A stretch of DNA of 64,000 nucleotides from Lantana camara. Its lineage: Eukaryota > Streptophyta > Magnoliopsida > Lamiales > Verbenaceae. The translations under genes were made by a program, and so were the position numbers. The notes beneath the pieces were generated by a model. That model was not told the origin of the DNA. It did no database searches and was given only the letters and a program-made list of their open reading frames with translations. The DNA lies in NCBI GenBank assembly GCA_037501455.1, contig CM074858.1, positions 99,730,001-99,794,000 on the forward strand, given 5' to 3'. Shown piece by piece: positions 33,963-46,400 of this stretch. Each line of letters begins with the position of its first letter. The first letter of the stretch is position 1.

Positions 33963-36900
33963 ATCCGTCCTCGGATTCACCCTTCCGTGTTCATCCCACA
34001 TGGGTTGGCCATTCCCCGTCAGGGATTAGTTCGAAAGAGGTCTTCAATTAATAAGGTTCCTTCATTGCTATCAGGTCACGACCCTCAACTTCCCGGAACC
34101 TAAATACTCGAAAGAAAATCTAACCTCCCACTAGGGCAGGTTTAAATAAGTAGCAAGTGGTAATGAGAGTGCCCCGTCTCTCAAACAACAACAAGAGAGC
34201 CCCGTCTCTTGACAAGCAACGAGAGAACCCCGTCCCTCGCACAACACTGAGAGAATCCCCGTCTCTTACCCACACGAAATAAAATTCAAGCGAATAATTA
34301 AATAAATGTTTCACAATTATCACGTAAAGAGCAGGTAAAAGGTATTAATTACGTCAAGTTGTTGTTCACATAAAAACAAATTAACAATAAACAAGGAATC
34401 ATATATGACAATAATAAAATAAGTGATGCACGTGATATGCATGATGAAGTGTACCGTTCACCGTGGATGGAAATTCTCATTTTGTAGTAGTTTGGTTGAG
34501 TGCTTGATTCTTTATTTAAGATTGCTTCTCTCTTTGTACCACCACGATTCGATATTTCCATTCTTGATAGCCATCTCAGCCCTAGTGCTATTTTCTAACA
34601 TAATCCGTAATTCATCATTAATCACCACATTTCATACCCGTTTCAACCTCAGTTTTGCCGGTTGAACCATTCTTAGGCTGATTCACACATTCACTTTCTG
34701 GTTTTGAAAGTGAAAGTAACCTTTGCTTCTTGTTAGGGAGTGGTTGTGTATCCAAGCTTAAAAGACTGGCTTTGTATCCCAATCAAACTCTTTATTCGGA
34801 AAATAGAAAGAGCAGGTTTTACCATATCATCCTTGATAGTACTTCAACAAACACACTCACATAGAATCCAAAGGACAAGTCCTAATGGAATGTCTTCCTT
34901 TTGATCCCTGAAATTTGATGACGTATCCGATCACTCTGTGAAATATCTCGAAAGAAAGGATCAATCTTCGATCTGTGATTTTCAGGGCTTCAATCTTCTC
35001 GGATGTGTTAACATGGAAGAAAGCATCAATTCCACGGCAAGAAGCGACGGAGACAACACGCATGGAGGGGTGGTTCGCATTTGCAGGCATCTCTAAGGTA
35101 TAAGTAACAACTTCGTAAGAAAACTCTTGTTGAGGTTGACATGTTAAAAACCTGGGATTGATCCAAATATAAACCAAGTTGAATCCTCTTCTATTTACTG
35201 AGCCAACTGATAACCCGAGACTACAAGAGGATCATCAAATAGAAGAACCCATATTCTGTGAACAGTAATAAGCAAAGGTACTGTCGATGATGAGACTTTT
35301 CTTCGGGTAAGAGGGAGAAAAGGTTTAAGTTATTGAAGACTTCTTTCACATGGCTCTGATAGAGGCTACGCGAATATACAAATTTTCTTGAAGTTTCAAC
35401 TCTCCCGAATGAGGTCTAACTTTCGGCTGTAATGGTTTCCAGGTCGGCTCTCCCCCTTAAGAAAATAAAATAAGTGGATACACTTATTTTCTAAATACTT
35501 GAACTTGTTCTCCCATTTTTCTTGGATCAAAGTTTCAATTCCTTCAACTCACTTCTCTTGAAACCTACATTTTTAGTTAAGCCTAATTTCTAATAATCCT
35601 TATTCCAAGTGAAAGATCCCAGTAATACCCAACGTAAACTTTTTCCAATATTGTGATTCAATGTGACCTTAGTCGAGGCGTAGTTGAGGCAAGGTTGGAG
35701 AGAGAGCCTATCACAATAAACACTAAATAATGCATGTCGATTAAGATGTTAATCCCCCTTTTACACTTACAAACAATTCAAAATGCAACAAGTTGGAACA
35801 ATTATATTAATTTAAAAATATGCGTATAAGTAAACAAATTTAAATAATTTGAATAATTTGAACACGTACTTAATACATCAGGTAGTTAATCTTGAATAAC
35901 ACTTATGGTAACATGTACAAATAAGAGACAATTAATTAATATATGATGCACGTGTTTATGAATACATTGAACCTGTCACCGTAGAAATGCCAAGCTTTAA
36001 TCCGGTACCCATTCCTTGTTAGTTGAATGATAAGCCTGTCTCGACCTGTTGATCATCGCTGGTTTTCCCACGGTCTTCTAAATTTCCCAAAATCCTCTAG
36101 CCTCAACTCAGAAATTTCCTCGACTTGATTTGGAAATTTCTTGAGCCTAAATTCTTCCCGAATTTCATTGTTTATAGGGTTCCCGAACTTTCACGATGAT
36201 TAATTCCTTAAGTACACCGTTCCTTGTAATACCTTGTGGAACTTGATGGTCTGAAATTACAATTCTTGAATTAAAATGCTTCTGCGCTCATGTCGTTGAT
36301 ATCCCGGTATTTTTCAAGAATTTAATCTCCAACGACGGTACCGGTGTTCACTCTAGTTATCACTTTGCCTTTCTATGTTGTTTCCATTTGTTGCTCCATA
36401 TCTTCCAATTTAGCCTCACAACACGACAATTCAGCATGGATGGGACAATAAACTCATTCCGCCCGGATATAACATCCCCAGTAACTTGGCTTCCCGCGCG
36501 CTCGAAATCACTGTATCGATCAACTTTCTTTAATCTTATCTATCCGACTTCTTCCGTCCCCGAGATCCAATTAACTAAAAATCTTCAACTTGCACACAAT
36601 TTCGAACCTTGATTCGTTAATATCCTCAAATCTTCCTTCACCTCTTCCCTGTTACTAGAAGTCCCGGGTATAAGCATCTTCGAATTTTTTATTTTTTATT
36701 TTTTTTTTCACATCCCGGATCTTGTAAGTTATTTCCACACTTGATTCTTCTTTTTTTGATTTTGCCCTTTGAATCATAGCCCAATGGAAGAAGACAATGG
36801 CTCTCGAATCCTTGTATGAATTTTTCGGCACATTTTCTTATCCTTCCAAGCTGGAGAAGAACAACTTGTGATGTTCTAAGGTTTACGTAAAGATTGGTCG

Positions 36901-37274
36901 TGGTTTGTTACTATTCCCACAACCTGTAACTCACAACTTCCTTTGAAAATAAATGCATGTGGGTAAAGCATGCTCATGTTACATAATCGATGCCAACGAC
37001 AAAATTTGATGCAAAATGCAACAAGTAATCCATCAATATTAAAATAAAACACGTTGATCATATAAAATTCAAGCAAGTTAAAGCCAATTAATCAACAATT
37101 AGTAGTATAAATCAATGCAATCCACAAGTTCTCAAGTAATTCAATTAATTCAAACGATTCAAGTAAATCAAGGAATTCAAATAAAATGCAAGCTTCTCAA
37201 ATTAACGTTCAATTCCTATGTCGTACGACCTAGACTTGACACGACACGACACTAGAACCTCGGTTTTGCAACGG
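33963..37274. other. Non-coding interior of the nested element
   Basis: No gag, protease, reverse transcriptase or integrase motif is visible on either strand. The longest frame (35177-34857, minus, 106 codons) has no motif I can assign and starts without an ATG. A repeated theme of GAGAG.CCCCGTCTCT units occurs at 34165-34265. Confidence 0.65.
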
Positions 37275-37290
37275 GGCTCTTATACCACCA
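37275..37290 (-). other. Primer-binding site of the nested element
   Basis: The minus strand reads TGGTATAAGAGCC a few bases after the LTR end. It matches the usual TGGTATCAGAGCC initiator tRNA-Met site except for one base. Confidence 0.75.
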
Positions 37291-37294
37291 AAGA

Positions 37295-39545
37295 TGTGGC
37301 ACCCAAAACGCAAAGATGCCACATCCCCGCACTATAGTTCGATCCACATATGAGATGAGCGGCCCATACATGAACTAAACTATAGCGAATGGGAGACAAT
37401 AAAAATAATGACAACTAGCTAGGCGGGAGTAACCCCAAACCACATAATTAATTCATCCTGCGTCAAAATTAAAGCGGAAGCATAATAGGTTCAATATCAA
37501 TTACTAACAGCGAGAGCATGCTATTTCCACTATCAATACATTATTATCTCCAAAATATATAATAATTAACAATAACGATAAATCATATGCATCAATAAAT
37601 AAATAAATAAACTGAACTGTGCATGACTCGACTACAATGACTGGACTCGACTCGATTCCCGCCTAGCATGCACCTGCACGAACCTGAAAGGTGGAGGCGT
37701 CAGTTTATGAAGATTGAGTAAGGGGCATAAATAACTATTCTCGGGTGAAGTTTTGCACTATTTATATAATAGGAATTCATCCCACTCACGGGATTTCTTC
37801 CTCCACCAAACCTCCTGGTGGATTCAGAGGTGATCCCACATGATGAGGGGAGTGCAGAGTTACCCGTCAGCCCTATGTTTTCCCGGTTGGCTCATACACT
37901 AACCCTTGGCCCCAAAGTGAACATGATTACTCGCCAAACATGCTTGGTTCATGACAATAGCATGGCTTGCTTGCAATGAACATGACTTGCTTTCAATAAA
38001 CTTGGCTTGCTTGAAATCATGGTTAATTTCGTGGAAAATTATAGATATAAATACCTTTTGGCCGAAATCTCACGTAAGGGTTATATAGGTTCTAGGTAAC
38101 TAGAAATTAAACCTTACCTGACAGGCGACACGATGACTCAAGGGTGCATGAACATGCTCATCGATCAATAATCTCCGCCCTGGAGAAGAACTGGAGAAGA
38201 AACAGGACATTGTGTACTCGTGAGGTAATACTCTATAATGGTACAAAATATGACGCACGACTTATTCATGTAACGAGATGACATGCATTGGTCAATGTAG
38301 CATGATATAATCATAATAGTGCATGATATTGATCATATAATAGCGTGTTGGGTTCTATTAAAGGTAAAGAAAATGAATTGGAAATCTCAAGTTTATGCAG
38401 AAACTTACTGCCTCTCCAGGGATATGGGAACAACGGTTCCGGCCCTTAGTTAAAATGGAAAGGGTCGTTCCCGACTCCTCGAAGCTCTTCCCCAAGAATG
38501 GGAATGGCCGTTCCCGGCTATAAGCCAAAGTGGGAACGGTCGTTCCCATTCTCGCCAGCATGCATGTATATCAAACATGGGAACGGCCGTTCCCAAGTAC
38601 AAAGGGAACGGGAAGGGCCGTTACAGTTACGCAGGAGATGCAGAAACAGAGCAGAAGAATAGGGGAGCCACGAACCACATTTAAAACTCATCGAAAACAC
38701 TTATAATTCAATCCTAAACACTAGAATTCATATAAAGAAACATATATGTATGCTAGAGGTACAATAAGTTTCAATATAAGTACTTAATTCATGCTTGATC
38801 ATCTCAAATCATCAACTTCAAGCTCATATAACCACTCATCATATAACTTCAATTTCTCTAAGAATTCATGCATGATTTCAAGTTAGAATCATGTATTCAT
38901 GCCTCAAAGCACAACTAATCCATTTGTCTGAAGAATTCATAAACCCTAGATTCCATATAATTTATCAAGAAATCACATCTTCATGCACACACCCACCTTG
39001 AATGAAAATAGATGGAAGAAGATGATGGAAATGGATGATTGAGCTCCAAAACATGGAATTTCCTTGGAAAATTGGATTGAAACCAACAAAATCTCCTCTC
39101 CCTTTCTTGATAGTTCAACCGATAGCAACAAAGAAGCAAAGTGTGGATGAAACTTTAAATGAAATGAAAATGGAAGACAGGAGAAGGTTTATTACGTAAT
39201 TTGGCTCCTCAAAATTAGTGAAATGCACAAATTGTAATTAAGTCCCTCAAAGATATAAGTTATGCAATCAAGGATAAAAGTTTGGAGAATGATCAATTAA
39301 GTCCAAGAGATAATCATGCAATTTGGTCCTCACATTTACAAGAATGTTCATTTAAGGAAAATTAGACAAATAAATCATGTTCGAGGATTATTTCACATAT
39401 TTTCACATAATCATGTTGGGATACAATTTATAAAATTAATATAACACATATAAATTGAATAAACGAAAGTAATAAAATAAAATCCTAACGTTCGAAACTC
39501 ACACGTGTCGAGCGTACCTGACTATCTGAAAATTGGGGAGTTACA
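37295..39545 (-). repeat. 5' LTR of the nested minus-strand element
   Basis: This 2,251-bp LTR pairs with 29889-33942 and keeps the TGTGGCACCC...GTTACA boundaries. It contains the palindrome array at 38425-38630. Confidence 0.85.
38425..38630. repeat. Array of GGGAACGGCCGTTCCC-type palindromes (right LTR copy)
   Basis: This is the partner of 33328-33535, with the same spacing. Point changes differ between copies (for example GGGAACAACGGTTCC for the first unit here), while several half-sites stay intact. Confidence 0.85.
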
Positions 39546-40687
39546 GTTGGTGTATGTTTTGCCATAGCGAGCTGTGAGCTTTGAAAGATAAGCTTTTTGA
39601 AAATTATGCCTTTTACACTTTACCTTGGGCCCCGGAGAAGTGGAATGTGATCTCGGGTCGGTCGTGGGGTCACCGAGCTCTCTCATCAATACAACTCCAC
39701 AAAAGAGAGACTTAGCCCAATCTCGGGAGGTCGAGGGAAAGGCGGGTCTTCTTGTGCCGACGGGAGCGACCGTCGAAGAAGCGGGTAGGATCCCCCGACT
39801 CATGTATTTTTCCGAGAGCCGGGGTTGAGAGGGGCCTCTCTCATCCCCAAATGGAGAAGGTTGGATTGATTTATGCACTTTTCTTTGCCTTTGCATTTTG
39901 TTTATGATATGAAATAGGTTGGTTAGGAAAGCTCGTTCTCGCCGAGTTAGTGTGTTTTGTCTCTGCTTATGGTTCGTGAAACGGGAGTGGACTTCTAATT
40001 TCTAAAATTGGTTGATTTTGGCCTTCGGCCTTAAACTTCTTTCGTTATATATATTATCATGGGTTAAAATGTTTTAGAATGCAAAAACCACGCCCCAGTT
40101 CATGAACACTTTAATTTTGAATATGCTATGCTCTTACGTATATGTACGTATGCGTGTGTTAGCCCCCCCGCCAGTCTTTAGGACTGACCATTCTATGTTG
40201 TTTTTTTTTTCCTCTTATTTCTTGAGTTGCAGGTGCAGGTGCTGGGAGTTTGAGCTAGGCGGCGGTCTTTTATCTTGGGTTGTTCGAGTCTGTAGTAGAG
40301 TCTTTGTTCTTTGCATCTTTACTTTCCAGTTTTGGTACTACGTATAAATATGGTACTATGTATAAGTTTATACCCTTGAATTCGAATTTTGAAGACTTGT
40401 ATGTTTTATTTGGCCCCGGGTTGGGCTAGGCATGTATAACTGTTTCATTGTATCCCTAAAATGAAAACATGTATGTTTGTACTTTGATTCCTGGTGCTTC
40501 CGCGTTTGTTATTTATTTTATTGCGCACTCTGTATTAGCTTCTAGACCGCCTAGCCTAGGAGGGATTTTGTTTGTCTCCAGTTCGCTGTAGCTTGGTGCG
40601 TGTACGGAGTTCCCATTTCGTTACATGTGTTGGGCTATGGTGCAGGGGGATGTGGTGTCCTTCCCTACGGGGTGCTACATCCTAAAG

Positions 40688-40699
40688 TGGTATCAAAGC
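40688..40699 (+). other. Primer-binding site of the chromovirus-like element
   Basis: TGGTATCAAAGC lies eight bases after the 5' LTR end. It matches the initiator tRNA-Met site TGGTATCAGAGC at 11 of 12 positions. Confidence 0.85.
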
Positions 40700-40927
40700 T
40701 CTTGGTTACAAAATCGGAGCTCTAACGTCGTGTCGGATCTGTCTAGGTCGTTCGACATAGGATTATGTGCTTTTTTGCATTTACTTTCATTAATTTTGTG
40801 AATTGTTTGCATTATTTGTATTATTTATGTTGATTGTTCACATGAACATGCACTAAACCCCGCACACATCGATATTTGGAATCAATTTTCTTATTTCATG
40901 ATGGCATTTCAACCTTAACATGCAACG

Positions 40928-41802
40928 TTGAAAGAAGGGCAAGAACAACATGAGTTTTCGGTCTACAAGATATTTAAAGAGTTTAATCGGCCGAAGTGGT
41001 TTGGGGGTAATGATGTCAAGGCTGAAGAATGGTTATCCGAGATATTATGGATTTGGGAGAATTGTCTGGGAGCATCGCAAGAGAAAGTGAAGTGTACTTC
41101 CCGTTTGTTCCAAGGCCGAGATTCAAAGTGGCTAAAGAAAACAAGATCGAAGTTGAAAGAATCCGGAGAAGAATTCACTTCGGAGAAATTCACCCGAGAA
41201 TTTTGTTACAAATATATTTCTCCAAGTGCAGTGGTAAAAAGGCTCCAAGAATTTTTGAATCTTGAGCAAGAATTGAGAATGACGGATGACCTCATAGTGG
41301 AACTCGAGAGTTCAGAAGCTGATAAAAATTGCCCTAAAGTCCGGAACCATATACAAGAGCATCGGGATAATATTTACCAAGTTTTCCAAGCTTCACGGGT
41401 GCATACATGGTCCAGGAAGTTAGGAAAGCGATTCAATTGGAGATAGATAATCGACGGTTAAAGTCTCACACTTCTTACGTGGGACAAGAGCAAGGATCGA
41501 GTTCGAGTTCGGGTAAAAGACTCGTAGAACGAACGAAATCTCAAGAATTTCAAGATGTCAATGACACCAAGAAGAGGAAGAAGCTTCGACTACCGAAGAT
41601 GGACTCGATACCTTCTCCACCGAAAATAATTCAATGCTCTTATTTCCAAGGTCCGAACTATACCGAAGAAGTTTGTAGGAAGAAACTAGGTGGATGCTTC
41701 AAATGTGGAGAGTTAGGTCACAAGGTAAGTACTTGTTCGGAGAACATGGATCCGAAGCCTATGAAGAAGAGTCGTGGTTCCAAGACTTCGAGCCGAATTT
41801 AA
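40928..41802 (+). pseudogene. Gag of the chromovirus-like element, frameshifted
   Basis: The first frame (40928-41446, 172 codons) carries the gypsy capsid-type region: KWFGGNDVKAEEWL, a KYISPSAV segment and FLNLEQELRM. The frame then shifts near 41400, and a second frame (41407-41802) supplies the nucleocapsid end with the zinc knuckle CFKCGELGHKVSTC, a correct CX2CX4HX4C. The shift cuts gag between capsid and nucleocapsid. Gag would package element RNA into particles. With the shift and no intact pol, this copy cannot act by itself. Confidence 0.8.
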
Positions 41803-42564
41803 GTGGATGCAAGAGAAGATGGAGAATTAGATGCCAAGCTTGATATTACCACCAAGGTGAAAAGTACACTAAACATTCATGGCATTTCATACATGCATCT
41901 TTTATTTTAATGTTTGTGCTTCCTTTCTTCCTTCTTTGCTTCTTGGTACTTGCTCGTTGCTTGCGTTGTGATTTTCTACTCTCTTGTGTAAACTCTCTTC
42001 TTTGAGAGAGTTTGGTAAGGTAGAGTGCTCGAGCATTTGGTGAATAGTCAGGGCCGAGCTTGCCCGGTGGACTTTTTGAAGACGCCTTTTTAAGGTACGG
42101 AGCTACCTTAGGCGTAGGTTGGGTGTTCGAGCGCCTCAAGGCGTTAGTGGTTGTTTTAGGAGGTCCTTTTCGGGGCTCAACGTTATTTTCGGGTATCAGA
42201 TCGAAGGCTAGCCCGTTTGTATCCTTCGTGGAGTGGTTAGTTATTCTGGAATGATGCGACAAGCCTTGTGGCTTACCTTATGGTTAACCGAAATGATCGA
42301 GCCAAACTTGGAGAGACGAGGATCGAAGTAAGACTCTCTCGATGTTTCTTTGAAGGTTGAAATTCATTACCACCTAATAAGAACATTGAGGTCGTCGTGA
42401 TCTTTATCCCTGAATTTGACCTTGTTTGAAGATTCCCTACCAAATGACTCTAGCTTGAGCGTTAGAGGTTAAGACGTAGTTGAGGAGCTCTTAGAAGGTG
42501 GTTTCATCCAACTAAGTACTTTTTCGTGGAGTGCTTAGTCCTATCTGAGGAAGAAAACGGGACT

Positions 42565-43230
42565 TTAAGATGAACATAAACTACTGTGAGCTTCACAGGT
42601 TAACCATGGAAGATAAATACCCTTTTGCTCGCTTCGAGAAGTTGTTCGTTCTTCTTCAGTATTTCGTGGTCTTCACCAAGTGTGGTTTCAACGAGGGTAT
42701 TGTCGACTATGCGATTTGGTAGAAGAACTGAGAATTACCTCAAAGAGTAAGTCTCTAGTGTTATCGGGATTTGACAGGAGATTCGTCTTTGTATAGACGG
42801 CCATCCCCTTAACATGAACGACAAAGAAGAGGCACGGTTTGAGTGGATAAGGCTTTTGAAGAGAGTTGCCTTTGGTACCGGCTTTGCCAACCCGAGGGTA
42901 CTTAAACCTACTTCGACAATCGAGGTACTAAGGAAGACTTCGGTTATGCGTTGCTAACGGGAGATTTGAAGCCTATGTCTCTAGAAGTGCTTGATCACGA
43001 GACTATTCCCACTCTTAGTTCGAGTTTGTTTGAAGACTTGAAAAGTCGGTTTGGTGTAGTGGTATGAGAAAGGATATTGCGAACTTCGTGTAGCAATATC
43101 TATCGTGTCATCGGTTGAAGACCGAACATCAAGAATCGGTATGTTTCTCCAACTATTTTCGAATTCTATTTGGAAGTGGGAGCAAATGGCCGAGGACTTG
43201 GTGTCCGGTTTGCTAAGTCTAAGGAGATTC
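42565..43230 (+). pseudogene. Reverse transcriptase and integrase remnants of pol
   Basis: At about 42570-42715 one frame reads FKMNINYCELHRLTMEDKYP, then RFEKLF and a collapsed continuation. It keeps the spacing of the plant gypsy RT block RMCVDYRELNKVT..NKYPLPRIDDLF. Near 43090-43215 further fragments resemble the integrase stretch (LSCHRLKTEHQ, then SIWKWEQMAEDLVSGLL, compare WKWE.I.MDFV.GLP). Protease, the YxDD site and most of integrase are missing, so a large part of pol has been deleted. Confidence 0.6.
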
Positions 43231-43413
43231 ACTCGGATTCGGTAGTGCCACCGAGGTACCGGGATATGAGAAGTCTTCCTTATTTCCAATTGAGGAAGTG
43301 ATGTCCTGGGGAGACTACAACTCTCTTAGATCAGAGTGGCGTGACGGAAGTGGGGAGTTAAGTTCGTTCCCGAGTCGTTCAAGATCTTGCTGCGGACCTG
43401 AGGACAGGTCCTT

Positions 43414-43429
43414 TTGAAGGAGGGAGGTT
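43414..43429 (+). other. Polypurine tract of the chromovirus-like element
   Basis: GAAGGAGGGAGG lies immediately before the 3' LTR, as expected for the plus-strand primer. Confidence 0.75.
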
Positions 43430-46400
43430 TATAACATCCCACTCGTCCGGCCATACAGGTACGCCGCTACGAGAGTGCTACATGTGCTTTTAAATTATTT
43501 AATTACATGAATTATGTGCTTATTATACTGATTATATGACTTATTTGAATTATATCAATTTATATTTGAATTCTATTTGAACCTTATTCGAATTTCTTGA
43601 ACGTTTATACCTTTTTGCCTCGTTTTTAATCCGTCTGAATCCGTTTTCGTTTGTGATTACATGTTATGCATGAACTTTACGTGTTATGAATGTGTTTTTA
43701 TATTCGTTAGATGTTTTTGAGTTCGTTTGATATGGTTTTTGAACAGTTGTGTTTTCGAACCGTTTGATACGGTTTTCGTTTGATACGTGTTATGAATCGT
43801 TTGTGATTTTTTGTTTTTGAACCGTTGTGTTTCGTATCTCGAGATCGGGAATTTGGATTCAAATTCTGCAAGTGACGATGGACTCGTAACGAATAGAGGA
43901 AGATAGGAAACTCGGCCTCATATTTTTCTAAGCCCCTTTAATAGTTCGAATTTCACCCGTAACAAACCTCTCGCCCAGATCTGCCACCCTTCACTAAAAA
44001 TAGCCATGTCTCCCTCAATACTTGACCAAATTAACTCATTCTTGAGCCTATGTAACCCTAACTTAACCTTCCCTCACTCTCTTAAGCCCTCATTTCGAAA
44101 ATCAGCAGCCAAGATAGGGAAAGGGGCTGGAAACCATGACCTAAGGGGAGAAAGAAGGAAAGAGGGCAGTCACTATTCACCAAGTTCGATTTCAAGCTCA
44201 TTCCACCTCCGATCTTTATCAAAATAAAGATGTAAGAACATATTCTTGTTATTAACCTTCTTGTCTTTCTTTTAAGTCCACTTTTGCTGAATTTGATGGA
44301 GTTTATAGCATGCCATGGCCATTTACATGAATAGTTAGGTTTAATATCATTTCTTGAATTCATTGCCATAATTTCAGTTTTCTTGAAGGTTGATACATGA
44401 AATATGATCATTTTAACTTCCTTTATGCATTCATAAACTTGAATTTGAATTATATGATGAGTATATGAATCCACCATTGTAAGAACTTGGAAGAACTTGG
44501 AGATTCTTTAACCTTTGTGACTGAATTTGTTTCCTTGCTCTTGTCGTGTACTTGTGTGTTGTTTCCTGGGGTGTTTTGTTGCATTTAAGTTGACGATTTG
44601 CTGCCTTTCTCTTCCTTGGTGCTGTTGTGTTGCTGAGCTTGGAGGTGCAAGGGAGAGCAGCCATGGCTGCTCTCGGTTTGGAGAAGAAGGGCGAGGTAAC
44701 GCCCGTTACCTCGTTGAAGCGGGAAGGGAGTAACGCCCGTCACTCCCTCTAGGATGAGCTGTTGTTGCTGTACCGGTGACTCCCATTCCTCTTGGAGTGT
44801 TAACCCCCGTTCCTTGTGTGTGTCTGTGTGTTTTGTATTAGTGTAAGGTTTGTGTGTGTGTTTGTATGGTATATTTGTGTATATATAACTATATATTATA
44901 TTATGCGCATGTGTGTACCTGAATGTATGTATATATATATGTATATATATTATATTATGTGCTATATATGTAATATAATGTATGTTATATATTATGGTTT
45001 TAATTTATGAAGTTGTTTTATTAAGTTTATATAGGATATGACCTTATATAATTCGATCTCGCGTGCATGACTTCTGTGCTTCGTTTCATGCTCTTTAATG
45101 CCTTCTTTTTAATTGTTTATGACTTAGATGCTATATCAACGTGTTATATTATATGTCAAATGTCTTGAATCAATTTTATGGATTTATTTGATGAGAATTC
45201 GGTGCTCTTACGTGCAATATATGACTTAATATGCTCTAATTGCTCTTTAACGTGTATGTATATTTAAGTACCTTGTTTGTTTGCCTTGCATGTAATTCCC
45301 TTGCTCTTTTATTGATGTATGTGCATTGTATACGTTTTATATGACGTGTTATGAGTGTTGCATGAAATTTACGAATTTGTTAAATGTGAAATACGTGACT
45401 TATGATTCAATATGGCATTATATGACCTAAGTGCTCTCTCATTGTATTCTTTATGCATCATTTGCATTCATAAGCATTTGTCGAGCATCTAATTGTTACA
45501 TATTGAGTCTAAGTATGTCTCTCATTCTTTGTTTTGCTCTTAGGTTTGTCCCGTTGTTGAGGAGGTGGTTCTTTAGGAGTCTTTCGGTTCGTTTCGTTCG
45601 GTGTGATCGACAAGGTGAGGTTTTCTTTCTTTTAGTTAATATGACCTACAACCCTATATGAGTTTTAAGCCCGCAAGCGACTTATATATATATATATATG
45701 AATATAGATACGTGTTTGATACGTATTTTGTGGGAATTAGCCCATTTGCTATAAAACCTTTTGAAAGCACTTTTATATATATATAAGCTACGTTTTCGTT
45801 TATTTGATTTTGAAAAGGGCTGGTGTGTGTTTTGCCTTAGCGAGCTGTGAGCTTTGAAAGATAAGCTTTGTGAAAATTATTCCTTTTACACTTTACCTTG
45901 GGCCCCGGAGAAGTGGTATGTCATCTTGGGTCGGCCGTGGGATTGCCGAGCTCTCTCATCAACACAACTCCACAAAAGGGAGACTTAGCCCAACCTTAGG
46001 AGGTCAAGGGGAAGGCGGGTCTTCTTGTGCCAGCGGGAGCGACCGTCGAACGACCGGGTAGTATCCCTCGACTCATGTATTTTGCCGAGAGCCGGGGTTG
46101 AGAGGGGCCTCTCTCATCCCCAAACGGAGAAGGTTGGATTGATTTATGCACTTTGCTTTGCCTTTGCATTCCTTCGTTGACTTTGGAGTTTTGCTCTTCC
46201 TTGACTTTGATTTGTCTCTTTAAGGATGTTGATTGCGGGTCTTTCGACTTAACCGTGAATTAAACGCCTTGATTTTGGAGAAGTTAAGGAATGTTGATGA
46301 ACACCGATGAGGTTGACTAGAAAAAAAATGCCGAACTCGCGGGCTTGACGCCTTGTTGCGGATCGCACGCTTCGATTTGTTGACTTTCACGAAGAACGTG

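Larger units (their letters stand above)
29889..39545 (-). mobile_element. Non-autonomous gypsy-type LTR element nested in the 5' LTR
   Basis: The boundaries are TGTGGCACCC on the left and GAGTTACA on the right, with a perfect GTTGG duplication (29884-29888 and 39546-39550). A primer-binding site lies next to the right LTR and a polypurine tract next to the left LTR, so the element is on the minus strand. The 3.35-kb interior has no gag or pol, as in a large retrotransposon derivative (LARD). The two LTRs have each suffered a different deletion of several hundred bases. The LTR starting at 62886 belongs to a related family. Confidence 0.85.
27539..40679 (+). repeat. 5' LTR of the chromovirus-like element (interrupted)
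   Basis: The LTR proper is 27539-29888 plus 39551-40679, about 3.48 kb. It is split by the element at 29889-39545 and aligns with the 3' LTR along its length. A (TA)n run near 29816-29850 is much longer than in the 3' LTR. Confidence 0.8.

Noticed and set aside
34857..35177. Minus-strand frame of 106 codons in the nested element, with a faint similarity to ABA-receptor-like segments
   Set aside because: It has no ATG start and lacks the conserved latch and gate motifs. The similarity is within chance for a frame this short.
40102..40347. Frame of 81 codons, repeated at 47211-47456
   Set aside because: The repetition comes from the two LTRs of one element. The frame has no domain and lies in non-coding LTR sequence.
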